In this document: positions 1-7,087 of the stretch, piece after piece | Numbering within the stretch: position 1 is the stretch's first letter | How the letters are laid out: each line of letters begins with the position of its first letter | Origin: Oscillospiraceae bacterium | GTDB lineage: Bacteria > Bacillota > Clostridia > Oscillospirales > Oscillospiraceae | Direction of reading: 5' to 3' | DNA: 9,755 bases | Assembly: GCA_017646545.1 (NCBI GenBank) | Contig: JAGCMI010000088.1 | Location: 1-9,755 of the forward strand | Program-made: the position numbers and the translations under genes | Notes under the pieces: generated by a model | Told to the model about the DNA's origin: nothing | Databases searched by the model: none | The model's input: only the letters and a program-made list of their open reading frames with translations

Positions 1-183
1 AGAGTACACCTTCTCACCCCAGTGAACCTGTGTAGAAACGCTGCCACCGCGCTGGCTCATGCCATGCACTTCAGACATTTTTACATCAAAACCGGCCTTC
101 ATCAGACCATTTACCAACACCTTAGCAGTCAGAATGGCACCCTGGCCACCAACACCGACAAGCAGAGCACTCTTCTTTTCCAT
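1..183 (-). CDS. iorB: Indolepyruvate ferredoxin oxidoreductase subunit beta (N-terminal part, cut by window edge)
   Basis: The first 61 codons of the small subunit of indolepyruvate:ferredoxin oxidoreductase; the rest lies beyond the left edge. The enzyme oxidatively decarboxylates arylpyruvates made by transamination of Trp, Phe and Tyr to aryl-acetyl-CoA, reducing ferredoxin in the cytosol. What is seen: a glycine-rich opening GVGGQGAILTAK (about residues 10-21) followed by EVHGMSQRGGSVSTQV (about 38-53), both characteristic of the gamma-type domain of 2-oxoacid:ferredoxin oxidoreductases (IorB/KorC/PorG). The ATG start at 183 lies only 2 bp after the iorA stop, and its AGGAAA-type ribosome site is inside the last codons of iorA, so the two subunits are translated from one message. 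The partner gene directly upstream makes the IorB identification firm over the related KorC/PorG. Confidence 0.93.
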   Translation of the reverse strand, partial: MEKKSALLVGVGGQGAILTAKVLVNGLMKAGFDVKMSEVHGMSQRGGSVSTQVHWGEKVYS

Positions 184-185
184 AA

Positions 186-1937
186 TTACTTTTCCTTTCT
201 GCTGATAGCGTTCACGGGGCAATCCTGGGCGCAGACAGTACAGCCGACACACTGGTTGGCATCGATCTTGCACTTGCCGTCCTTGATCATCAGAGCGGGG
301 CAGCCAACCTTCAGGCACTTCTTACAGCCGATGCACTTTTCCTCATCGGTGACGCACAGCTGGATATCGTGCTTGATGCGCTTGATCAGCAGGCAGGGAC
401 GGCGGGTAATGATGGCAGCACGCTTCTCGGAAGCCATTGCGCCCTTGATGGCGTCCTCCATGGCCTTCAGGTCCAGAGGATCGACGATGTAGATATTCTC
501 GTAGCCGTAAGCCTCCAGGACCTTCTCGATCTTGATGGAGGTGGCGATCTCACCGCGCAGGTTGTGGCCGGAACCGGGGTTGTCCTGGTGGCCGGTCATA
601 CCGGTGATGGAGTTATCCAGCACCACGGGGATGATGTTACCGTTGTTGTAGACGATCTCGGCAGCGCCGGTCATACCGGAGTGGAAGAAGGTGGAGTCAC
701 CCATGATGCCGAAGACCTTCTTGTTCTCGCCCTTGGCTTCCAGAGCCTTGGCCATACCCATACCGACGCTGAAACCGCCGCCCATGCAGACAACAGAGTC
801 AACAGCGTTGAAGGGCTGTGCAGAACCCAGGGTGTAGCAGCCGATGTCGCCGGAAACGATGACGTTCTTCTGCTTGGAGATAGCGTAGAAGAAGCCACGG
901 TGGGGGCAGCCTGCGCACAGTGCCGGAGGACGGGGAGCAGCCTTGACGGTCAGGTTCTTGAACTCGGGCTTCTTGCCGAAGACCTTCTCCTCAATGATCT
1001 GAGGATTCAGCTCGTACATGTTGCCGATCAGTTCCTTGCCGATGCAGTCGATGCCGGCAGCCTTGATCTCGCCTTCCATGTAGCCGTCCAGCTCTTCGAT
1101 GATGTACAGCTTCTCAACCTTGGAAGCGAAGTCACGGATCAGAGCCATGGGCAGGGGGAAGGTGATACCCAGCTTCAGGAAGGAAGTATCAGCGGGGAAA
1201 GCGTCCTTAGCATGGTGATAAGCGATGGAAGCGGTGATGACACCAACCTTGGTGCCGTTCATTTCCACGGTGTTCAGGGGGCTGGTGCAGGCATACTCTT
1301 CCAGAGCAGCCAGGTTCTTCTCCAGCTTGGGGTGGTTGACCAGAGCGTTGGCAGGAGAAGCAACATTCTTCTTGATGTTCTTGACGTACTCCTCGGTGGG
1401 ATGCTCGGTGCGCTCACCCAGGGTAACCAGGCTCTTGGAGTGGGAAACGCGGGTGGTGGTACGCAGCATCACGGGGATGTCGAACTTCTCGGAGATCTCA
1501 TAAGCAGCCTTCATGAAATCCAGGCACTCCTGAGAGTCAGCGGGCTCGACCATGGCGATCTTGGCAGCACGGGCATAGTGACGGTTGTCCTGCTCGTTCT
1601 GGGAAGAGTGCATGCTGGGGTCGTCAGCGGAAACGATGACGAAGCCCTTGCCAACGCCATTGTAGGCAGCGGTGAAGATGGGGTCAGCAGCCACGTTGAC
1701 ACCAACGTGCTTCATAGCGCACAGTGCGCGAACACCGGCGATGGAAGCGCCGTAAGCCACTTCTGCAGCCACTTTTTCATTGGGTGCCCATTCGCAGTAC
1801 AGAGAATCGTTGTACTGGGGCAGGTTCTCAAAAATTTCGGTGCTGGGGGTGCCGGGGTAGGCAGAGCAAACACGAACGCCTGCTTCATAGGCGCCACGGG
1901 CGATTGCTTCATTGCCGGTCATCAAATGCTTATCCAA
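186..1937 (-). CDS. iorA: Indolepyruvate ferredoxin oxidoreductase subunit alpha
   Basis: Catalytic large subunit (583 aa, usual family length) of the thiamine-diphosphate and iron-sulfur enzyme that converts arylpyruvate plus CoA to aryl-acetyl-CoA and CO2 with ferredoxin as acceptor. Domains seen in order: N-terminal pyrimidine-binding 2-oxoacid oxidoreductase domain (about 1-170, with SAYPGTPSTEI at 25-35), a middle domain, CAGCPHRG at 341-348, and the TPP/Mg site from G413-D414-S415 to N442 (GDS...DN). The C-terminal ferredoxin domain has two 4Fe-4S motifs: C535/C538/C541/C546-P and C563/C566/C569/C573-P. The start is taken as TTG at 1935-1937: an AAAGGCGG ribosome site lies 9 nt upstream, whereas the first ATG, five codons later, would be about 24 nt from it. 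It is followed by iorB with a 2-bp gap. Codon choice is strongly biased to C- and G-ending codons (for example AAG for Lys), suggesting high expression. Confidence 0.96.
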   Translation of the reverse strand: MDKHLMTGNEAIARGAYEAGVRVCSAYPGTPSTEIFENLPQYNDSLYCEWAPNEKVAAEVAYGASIAGVRALCAMKHVGVNVAADPIFTAAYNGVGKGFVIVSADDPSMHSSQNEQDNRHYARAAKIAMVEPADSQECLDFMKAAYEISEKFDIPVMLRTTTRVSHSKSLVTLGERTEHPTEEYVKNIKKNVASPANALVNHPKLEKNLAALEEYACTSPLNTVEMNGTKVGVITASIAYHHAKDAFPADTSFLKLGITFPLPMALIRDFASKVEKLYIIEELDGYMEGEIKAAGIDCIGKELIGNMYELNPQIIEEKVFGKKPEFKNLTVKAAPRPPALCAGCPHRGFFYAISKQKNVIVSGDIGCYTLGSAQPFNAVDSVVCMGGGFSVGMGMAKALEAKGENKKVFGIMGDSTFFHSGMTGAAEIVYNNGNIIPVVLDNSITGMTGHQDNPGSGHNLRGEIATSIKIEKVLEAYGYENIYIVDPLDLKAMEDAIKGAMASEKRAAIITRRPCLLIKRIKHDIQLCVTDEEKCIGCKKCLKVGCPALMIKDGKCKIDANQCVGCTVCAQDCPVNAISRKEK

Positions 1938-1946
1938 AATAAAATA

Positions 1947-1954
1947 CCGCCTTT
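1947..1954 (-). promoter_or_regulatory. Ribosome binding site fixing the iorA TTG start
   Basis: On the minus strand this reads AAAGGCGG and is followed after 9 nt by TTG. Spacing to the in-frame ATG five codons further in would be too long, so the site supports TTG initiation. Confidence 0.7.
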
Positions 1955-2002
1955 CAATATTTTATATATTTCACAATTTAAAGCTGCGCACAGACAGCCT
2001 CT

Positions 2003-2031
2003 ATTATGCACTATAACACAGCTTGCCTCAA
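2003..2031 (-). promoter_or_regulatory. Sigma-A promoter for iorAB
   Basis: Reading the minus strand: -35 TTGAGG (2031-2026), exactly 17 bp spacer, -10 CATAAT (2008-2003). These match the consensus at 4/6 and 5/6. Transcription would begin near 1996 and leave a leader of roughly 60 nt before the TTG start. Confidence 0.72.
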
Positions 2032-2107
2032 AAGGAAAGTATAAATTTCCCAAAAACATGACAAAAAAGTGTTTTTCTTCCGATTCTCCCCCATTGTAAT
2101 TTGCTGC

Positions 2108-2136
2108 TGTACATTTGTCCGCCCGTGTGCTATACT
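2108..2136 (+). promoter_or_regulatory. Sigma-A promoter with extended -10 for the MFS transporter
   Basis: TGTACA (2108-2113), 17 bp spacer, TATACT (2131-2136), with TGC directly before the -10 (extended -10). It faces away from the iorA promoter; the two -35 boxes are about 76 bp apart. Expected transcription start is about 2143, just upstream of the GCGAGG ribosome site at 2156-2161. Confidence 0.68.
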
Positions 2137-2170
2137 ACCCCCCAGAAAATACAAAGCGAGGTCATATATT

Positions 2171-3319
2171 ATGATCCATCTCCTGTTAGCCATTATCTAT
2201 GCTTCCTTCATCAGTTTGGGTCTGCCCGACGGATTATTGGGGGCAGGATGGCCCACCATGTATCCTCAATTTCAGGTACCGGTGAGTTATAGCGGCATCA
2301 TCTTTCTCATTATCTGTGTGGGTACCGTGGTATCCAGTTTGCAAAGCGACCGCCTAACCCGTCGCTTCGGCACCGGTAAGGTCACCGCCTTCAGCGTCGG
2401 ACTCACCGCCCTTGCCCTTCTGGGCTTTTCTGTCAGCAACGCCTTTTGGCAGGTTTGTCTGATTGCCATTCCCTATGGTCTGGGTGCCGGCAGTGTGGAT
2501 GCATCACTAAATAACTATATGGCGCTGCACTATAAAAGCCGCCATATGAGCTGGCTGCACTGTATGTGGGGCGTAGGTGCCAGCATCGGTCCTTACATCA
2601 TGGGCGCGGTGCTCACCAGCGGACAAGTATGGAGCCGGGGCTATTTATATGTGGGCATCATCCAGCTGGCGCTATCGACGGGTCTGTTTTTCACCCTGCC
2701 GCTTTGGAAGAAACCTGCAACTGAGCAGATCAGCACCGCTGCGCCGCTGAAATTGGGGCAGGTGTTGGCCATTCCCGGAGCAAAATCCATCATGACCGCA
2801 TTTTTCTGTTACTGCGCCTTGGAGCAGACCGTGTGTCTGTGGTCGGCCAGTTACTTAAATCTGCATTTGCGGATAGATCCGGAAATTGCCGCCAGTTGGT
2901 CCTCCCTTTTCTATTTGGGCATCACCGCAGGCCGTTTCATCAGCGGATTTGTCACCATAAAGCTAAACGACAACCAAATGATCTATCTGGGTTTCGGCAT
3001 TTTGGCGCTGGGTGTTTTGCTGGTACTGCTGCCCTTGGGACTAATCTTTGCGCTGGCAGGACTGCTGCTGATCGGTCTTGGCTGCGCTCCCATCTATCCC
3101 TGCATCATCCACTCCACCCCGGCACATTTCGGCGTAGAAAATTCTCAGGCCATGGTGGGCGTGCAGATGGCCAGCGCTTACTTGGGCAGCTGCATCATGC
3201 CGCCGCTGTTCGGTCTGATTGCCAACCATTTGAATATCGGTCTTTTCCCCCTTTATCTGCTGGCGATTTTGGCCGTCATGGTGGGTATGTACCGACTAAG
3301 CTGCAATAAAACTGCATAA
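2171..3319 (+). CDS. Major facilitator superfamily (MFS) transporter
   Basis: Predicted inner-membrane secondary transporter of 382 aa with about 12 hydrophobic helices in two halves, split by a polar loop near residues 178-195 (KKPATEQIS...). Helix 1 begins almost at the N-terminus and runs into LGLPDGLLGAGWP. The loop after helix 2 carries SDRLTRRFGTGK, the MFS motif-A position, and SWLHCMWGVGASIGPYIMG resembles the FHS/fucose-permease-like branch, though the substrate cannot be read from sequence. The frame stays open for 34 codons upstream, but ATG 2171 is chosen because GCGAGG lies about 9 nt before it and the likely transcription start falls inside that upstream extension. It is monocistronic: own promoter, and a strong hairpin directly after the stop. 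The alpha-galactosidase gene is convergent, so shared sugar transport is only a guess. Confidence 0.88.
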   Translation: MIHLLLAIIYASFISLGLPDGLLGAGWPTMYPQFQVPVSYSGIIFLIICVGTVVSSLQSDRLTRRFGTGKVTAFSVGLTALALLGFSVSNAFWQVCLIAIPYGLGAGSVDASLNNYMALHYKSRHMSWLHCMWGVGASIGPYIMGAVLTSGQVWSRGYLYVGIIQLALSTGLFFTLPLWKKPATEQISTAAPLKLGQVLAIPGAKSIMTAFFCYCALEQTVCLWSASYLNLHLRIDPEIAASWSSLFYLGITAGRFISGFVTIKLNDNQMIYLGFGILALGVLLVLLPLGLIFALAGLLLIGLGCAPIYPCIIHSTPAHFGVENSQAMVGVQMASAYLGSCIMPPLFGLIANHLNIGLFPLYLLAILAVMVGMYRLSCNKTA

Positions 3320-3324
3320 AAAAT

Positions 3325-3352
3325 AATGGGGAGCGCGATTGCGCTCCCCATT
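3325..3352. terminator. Bidirectional terminator between the MFS gene and the alpha-galactosidase gene
   Basis: Perfect 12-bp stem AATGGGGAGCGC (3325-3336) / GCGCTCCCCATT (3341-3352) with a 4-nt GATT loop. The plus strand continues TTTTCTTATT and the minus strand continues ATTTTTTATG, so it can stop transcripts from both sides. It begins 5 bp after the MFS stop and ends 3 bp before the alpha-galactosidase stop. Confidence 0.93.
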
Positions 3353-3355
3353 TTC

Positions 3356-5674
3356 TTATTTAATTTCTTCCACCAGATACAAGCTGCTGCCGAAATCACC
3401 CAAGATGCGCAGTTCCGGGCTGTAGCCTGTGCCGGAATACTGCATGGCAAGGTTGATGCCGTGCTGCAGGGCTTCTGCGCTGCAGGAATATTCCTCCTTG
3501 CCGTCGGTCATGGCAAAATGCCGGTCCACCATACGCAGCACCGGGCCGTCCGCCCGGAGGCGAATGGGAACCACATGCTTGATCAGCCCACCAAAGCGGC
3601 TGATGCGCAGCTTCTGCTCCACGGAGCGAATACGGTACATTTTTCCCTTTTTCGCCCCCAAGATCCGCAAGGTATCTCTGGGCGGGATGGCATGGAAGGA
3701 AAGGTTATAGATACCTGCCAGAATTTCCCCCTCCCCTGCCATCTGCCAGCTTTCCCGCTGATTCTGCTTGGGATAGTAACGGCAGAAGCGGCCATACTGG
3801 AAGGTCTGGCGGTGGGCTTTATAGAATTCGATCTGGCTCTTGATCTGCCGCCGCTCCTCCGGAGTCAGTTCCCCAAAGTCCAGTTCATATCCCAGCACAC
3901 CGAAGGCAGCCACATTGAACCGGGTGGACAAGGGGGTATCCCGCAGGGTCTGCTGGTGGGGACACATGGAAACATGGGCAGAAACACAAGACGGCGGATA
4001 GAAACAGTACATGCCCCGCTGGATATCCAATCTCTCCCGGGCATCGGTATCATCGGAGGTCCAGATCTGGGGGCTGAAGCACAGCATACCCAAATCAAAG
4101 CGGTTGCCGCCGGAAGAACAGCTCTCCAGCAAAATGCCGGGATGCTTTTCCTTGAAGATACGACGCAACACCTCATAAAGACCCAGAATATAGCGATGGA
4201 AGAACTCACCCTGATTTCTCAGCGTAGCGCCGAAGGCATCGCTGATATGGCGGTTATAGTCCCATTTGACATACTCAATATGGGCAGAGCACAGGATTTT
4301 GTCCACCGCGTCCACAATATAATCCCGTACTTCTTTCCGGGTCAGATCCAATGTCAGCTGGTTGCGCCCCAAGCTGGGATCCCGACCGGGAATGGAAATG
4401 ACCCACTTGGGATGCTTGCGATAAAGCTCACTGTCGGGGTTTACACATTCCGGCTCAAACCACAAACCAAACCGCATGCCCATGTTATTGATGGAATTGG
4501 CCAGAGAACTCAGCCCACCGGGCAATTTCTTGGTATTTACCACCCAGTCGCCCAAGCCGGCACGGTCATTGTTCCGCTTGCCAAACCAGCCGTCATCCAG
4601 AACGAACATCTCCACACCCAGGCTGGCGGCTTTTTTCGCCATGCCCAGAATCTTACGGCGGTCAAAATCAAAGAAGGTAGCCTCCCAGTTATTGAGCACC
4701 ACCGGGCGCTGGACATTACGGAAAGGCTTGGGGATCACATGGTGATTGACAAAGTCGTGGAAATTTGCCGCCATGCCATTGATGCCCTGCTGGGAGAAGG
4801 TCATCACCGCCTGGGGCGTGACGAATTTCTCACCGGGATGCAGCCGCCAGAGGAAGCAGTGGGGATTGATGCCCCAGCAAAGCCGCAGGGTATCCTGGCT
4901 GGTCTTTTCCACGGCAGAATAGTGGTTGCCGGAGTAGAGCAGATTAAAGCCCATTACCCTGCCCTGTATTTCATCAGCGCCGGTTTGCATCAGCAGGAAG
5001 GCAGGATTGTGGCGATTGGAGGATGCGCCCACTGTGGAGTCATTGACATGCAGACCGTAATCCACGGGGGATAACTGAATGTGGGCTTCCTTTGCCCAAC
5101 TTCCGTTTAAGGTCAGCAGGCGGTAGTCACTCTCCGGAAGGTCCAGCATGGCGCTCATGAACTTACGGATGGTCACATTTCCGTTTTCACCGTTGTGCAG
5201 CTCCGCATTACGGCAGATCACATCACACACCGGGAACACCGTATAGTTCAAAAACAGCCGCAGGCTGCGGAATTTTTTATCCCGGAAGCACAGTGTCAAA
5301 GTCTGGCTGCCATCGGTGGCAAAGGGCAAACCACAATCACTTTCGTAACTTCCTTCCGTAATGCGGTGTCCCTCATAGACAAAGTCGGTGGTAAAGCTGC
5401 CATCGGGCAGCGCACATTCCAGCGGACTATGGCGGAAATCGCCCTTGCCAATACCGGAATACTCCAGCAGCTCACTGTCCAGACAGTAGCCGGGGGCATA
5501 ATCCACGGTAGATCCCAAAGTAATATTATTTTTCAGCCGCAGCGCATCCACATCCGCCCGGGGCAGTTTGCCGCCGTAGTAAACATGGATGGGATGACCA
5601 TGGGGCGAGATGGAGAAAATATAGCTGGTATTTTGGGTATCCAGCTTAAACACTTTTTTATGGACCTCGATCAC
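3356..5674 (-). CDS. Alpha-galactosidase, glycoside hydrolase family 36
   Basis: Retaining alpha-galactosidase that removes terminal alpha-1,6-galactose from melibiose, raffinose and stachyose-type sugars. It has no signal peptide, so it should act in the cytosol on imported oligosaccharides. At 772 aa it is slightly longer than the roughly 730 aa typical of bacterial GH36. Layout: N-terminal beta-sandwich (about 1-320), TIM barrel (about 325-640) and C-terminal beta domain. Seen motifs: LDDGWFG at 359-365, the KWDYNR nucleophile motif with D472, SCSSGGNRFDLG at 518-529, and WTSDDTDA with D542 as acid/base; the 70-residue gap between the two equals that of Geobacillus AgaA (D478/D548, from memory). 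The start is GTG at 5672-5674, with AGGAGG 8 nt upstream. It is a single-gene unit with its own promoter, bearing a tandem repeat, and a terminator. No sugar transporter or regulator gene is adjacent on the same strand. Confidence 0.95.
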   Translation of the reverse strand: MIEVHKKVFKLDTQNTSYIFSISPHGHPIHVYYGGKLPRADVDALRLKNNITLGSTVDYAPGYCLDSELLEYSGIGKGDFRHSPLECALPDGSFTTDFVYEGHRITEGSYESDCGLPFATDGSQTLTLCFRDKKFRSLRLFLNYTVFPVCDVICRNAELHNGENGNVTIRKFMSAMLDLPESDYRLLTLNGSWAKEAHIQLSPVDYGLHVNDSTVGASSNRHNPAFLLMQTGADEIQGRVMGFNLLYSGNHYSAVEKTSQDTLRLCWGINPHCFLWRLHPGEKFVTPQAVMTFSQQGINGMAANFHDFVNHHVIPKPFRNVQRPVVLNNWEATFFDFDRRKILGMAKKAASLGVEMFVLDDGWFGKRNNDRAGLGDWVVNTKKLPGGLSSLANSINNMGMRFGLWFEPECVNPDSELYRKHPKWVISIPGRDPSLGRNQLTLDLTRKEVRDYIVDAVDKILCSAHIEYVKWDYNRHISDAFGATLRNQGEFFHRYILGLYEVLRRIFKEKHPGILLESCSSGGNRFDLGMLCFSPQIWTSDDTDARERLDIQRGMYCFYPPSCVSAHVSMCPHQQTLRDTPLSTRFNVAAFGVLGYELDFGELTPEERRQIKSQIEFYKAHRQTFQYGRFCRYYPKQNQRESWQMAGEGEILAGIYNLSFHAIPPRDTLRILGAKKGKMYRIRSVEQKLRISRFGGLIKHVVPIRLRADGPVLRMVDRHFAMTDGKEEYSCSAEALQHGINLAMQYSGTGYSPELRILGDFGSSLYLVEEIK

Positions 5675-5681
5675 AGTACCG

Positions 5682-5690
5682 CCCTCCTTT
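5682..5690 (-). promoter_or_regulatory. Strong ribosome binding site fixing the alpha-galactosidase GTG start
   Basis: The minus strand reads AAAGGAGGG; its AGGAGG core ends 8 nt before GTG 5674. No ATG at a suitable distance competes, so GTG is the start. Confidence 0.85.
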
Positions 5691-5697
5691 TTCTTTG

Positions 5698-5726
5698 ATT
5701 ATAGCACAATTTCCACCACATTTCCA
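5698..5726 (-). promoter_or_regulatory. Promoter of the alpha-galactosidase gene
   Basis: Minus strand: perfect -10 TATAAT (5703-5698) preceded by TGC (extended -10), 17 bp spacer, and a weaker -35 TGGAAA (5726-5721, 4/6 match). The -35 is the end of one copy of a tandem 11-bp repeat and the spacer holds the other copy, so a regulator binding the repeat would sit on the polymerase site. Confidence 0.78.
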
Positions 5727-5731
5727 CCACA
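5710..5731 (-). repeat. Exact tandem 11-bp repeat overlapping the alpha-galactosidase promoter
   Basis: Two identical head-to-tail copies of TGTGGTGGAAA on the minus strand (5731-5721 and 5720-5710). The 11-bp period is about one helical turn, so both copies face the same side of the DNA. A binding site for a sugar-responsive regulator is the natural guess, but no regulator gene is nearby and slippage duplication is an alternative. Confidence 0.75.
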
Positions 5732-5750
5732 ATCTGCCGCAAAATGAAAA

Positions 5751-5778
5751 AGAACGGACATGAAACCATGTCCGTTCT
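5751..5778 (-). terminator. Terminator of the acyltransferase / divergent PAP2 unit
   Basis: Perfect 12-bp stem (5751-5762 with 5767-5778) and a 4-nt loop. Read on the minus strand it is followed by TTTTTCATTTT, an adequate U-tract. It lies about 25 bp after the stop of the PAP2-like gene and just upstream of the alpha-galactosidase promoter, isolating the two units. Confidence 0.9.
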
Positions 5779-5803
5779 CAAAAAAACTTATAAGCTACAA
5801 GGG

Positions 5804-6265
5804 TTAAAACCACAGAAAATACATCAGCAGCGCCACTGCGATGCCCAGAAGCACACCTGCGATCACCTGTATGGGGGTATGACCCACAAATTCTTTCAGC
5901 TTGTTGACGGGCAGTTTATCCTCCCCCAGCGCATTGAACGCTTCCACAATCTCGTTGAGGATCACCGCATGCTTGCCTGCCTGCAAACGCACACCCATGG
6001 CATCGTGGCAGACGATCAGCGCCAAAATTGCGCTAATGGCAAATTCATAGGAGCCGGGGCCATAGCGCATCAGGCTCATGGTACACACGGCGGTCACCGT
6101 TGCGCTGTGACCGCTGGGCATGCCACCATCTCCCACCAGACGCTCCCAATCGATTTTTTTATGAATGATGGCATGGATGATGGTTTTGACTACCTGGGCC
6201 ACCAACCAGCCTCCCACACCGGCGATCAAAAAGGGATTGCGAAAAAATTCCAAAATCCAGTCCAT
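5804..6265 (-). CDS. Divergent PAP2 family membrane protein (DUF212/YuiD-like)
   Basis: Small integral membrane protein (153 aa, normal for the family) related to type 2 phosphatidic acid phosphatases; the exact substrate of this family is not settled as far as I know. Seen: a hydrophobic N-terminal segment (about 11-33), GGMPSGHSA at 47-55, which corresponds to the PSGH phosphatase motif, CHDAMGVRLQAGKHA at 86-100, GHTPIQV at 128-134 and a final membrane segment (about 134-152). The classic KX6RP motif and the SR-X5-H-X3-D motif of ordinary PAP2 enzymes are not present in recognisable form, hence 'divergent'. It follows the acyltransferase gene with a 3-bp gap; its AAAGGA ribosome site overlaps the end of that gene, so translation is probably coupled. 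Both likely act in membrane phospholipid metabolism, an inference from pairing. Confidence 0.88.
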   Translation of the reverse strand: MDWILEFFRNPFLIAGVGGWLVAQVVKTIIHAIIHKKIDWERLVGDGGMPSGHSATVTAVCTMSLMRYGPGSYEFAISAILALIVCHDAMGVRLQAGKHAVILNEIVEAFNALGEDKLPVNKLKEFVGHTPIQVIAGVLLGIAVALLMYFLWF

Positions 6266-6268
6266 AGG

Positions 6269-6991
6269 TCACATCCTTTCCGCCAGACATTGGTCGATCT
6301 TTTCCTGAATGCGACCTTTCACCAGCGCCGCCACTTCTGTGGCCGTCATATGGGCAAATTCTTCATAAGCAATGGCGGGCAGATAATGGATCTGCACCTG
6401 CATCTTTTTGCTTCCCTTTTGATCCAGCACCTTAAAGCTATCCACAAAGGCAATGGGCACGATGGGGCACTGGGCTTTCACCGCGCAGCGGAAGCTGCCG
6501 CCATGAAATTCGCCCATGGTGTTGCCGTTTTTGCTGCGGGTACCCTCGGGGAAGATCAGATAATTGCGGCCATTTTTCACTTCCTGGATCACCGCATTGA
6601 TCACCGTCAGCGACTGGCGCACATCTGCACGATCCATGGGGAAAGAATTGGTACAGGCAATCACCTGCTTCAGCAGCGGAGCATCCTTCAGCTCCTTCTT
6701 CAGCACACAGCCCAACGGACGGGTGCAGGTAGCCGCCAGCGCCACCACATCAAACATACCCTGATGATTGGCATAGAACATAAATCCGTCTTTTTCCGGC
6801 AAATGCTCCAATCCGGTCACCACCAGATCCACATTTCCCGCCGCAATCGCATGGGTAAATATTTTATGGATATGATCCCATTTCTCCTGTTCCGGGTACT
6901 TGTGGGTATGTTTTGCATAGTGACACAGCTTGCTATACAGTCCGGGAATCCGGAAAATATTCAGCAATGCCATCCGAAAGATACGGTTCAT
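6269..6991 (-). CDS. plsC: Lysophospholipid (1-acylglycerol-3-phosphate) acyltransferase, PlsC family
   Basis: Membrane-associated acyltransferase (240 aa) that places a second acyl chain on lysophosphatidic acid to give phosphatidic acid, the precursor of membrane phospholipids. All four family blocks are visible: NHQGMFD with the catalytic HX4D pair H76/D81 (block I), FPMDR at 117-121 (block II), FPEGTRS at 147-153 (block III) and CPIVPIA at 175-181 (block IV). The N-terminal 20 residues are amphipathic to hydrophobic, as usual. ATG 6989-6991 is preceded after 9 nt by GGGAG. Its stop codon is 3 bp before the start of the PAP2-like gene, forming a two-gene unit with its own promoter upstream. 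Paralogues with other acyl acceptors exist, so the exact substrate is assigned from family only. Confidence 0.93.
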   Translation of the reverse strand: MNRIFRMALLNIFRIPGLYSKLCHYAKHTHKYPEQEKWDHIHKIFTHAIAAGNVDLVVTGLEHLPEKDGFMFYANHQGMFDVVALAATCTRPLGCVLKKELKDAPLLKQVIACTNSFPMDRADVRQSLTVINAVIQEVKNGRNYLIFPEGTRSKNGNTMGEFHGGSFRCAVKAQCPIVPIAFVDSFKVLDQKGSKKMQVQIHYLPAIAYEEFAHMTATEVAALVKGRIQEKIDQCLAERM

Positions 6992-7032
6992 ACTTCCATT
7001 CTCCCATTCATCTCATCGTTTTATACGCTACC

Positions 7033-7061
7033 AGTTTAGCATGGATCCGGATAAAATGCAA
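7033..7061 (-). promoter_or_regulatory. Probable promoter of the plsC unit
   Basis: Minus strand: -35 TTGCAT (7061-7056), 17 bp spacer, -10 TAAACT (7038-7033) with TGC immediately before it. The -35 is weak (3/6), but the extended -10 and position 40-70 bp before the gene make it the best candidate. Confidence 0.5.
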
Positions 7062-7079
7062 TCCTTGCAAGGGACGCAT
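7056..7079 (-). terminator. Possible weak terminator after the S51 peptidase gene
   Basis: On the minus strand ATGCGTCC (7079-7072) can pair with GGATTGCAT (7064-7056) with one bulged T and a 7-nt loop, followed by TTTATCC. The stem is imperfect and the U-tract poor, and it overlaps the candidate plsC -35, so read-through into plsC is likely. Confidence 0.3.
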
Positions 7080-7087
7080 CCGCTTTT

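Noticed and set aside
369..2099. A 576-codon open frame on the plus strand opposite iorA
   Set aside because: Its translation is the low-complexity Asp/Gly/Val/Leu/His pattern typical of the antisense of a strongly codon-biased gene. IorA on the other strand has complete domain motifs, and nothing in the antisense product is recognisable.
3326..5074. A 582-codon open frame on the plus strand opposite the alpha-galactosidase
   Set aside because: It starts inside the bidirectional terminator, has no ribosome site and no recognisable domain; the GH36 catalytic motifs on the minus strand are intact.
5744..7039. A 431-codon open frame on the plus strand opposite the plsC/PAP2 unit
   Set aside because: His/Gln-rich antisense translation beginning beside a terminator hairpin, while two well-motifed genes with good start sites occupy the other strand.
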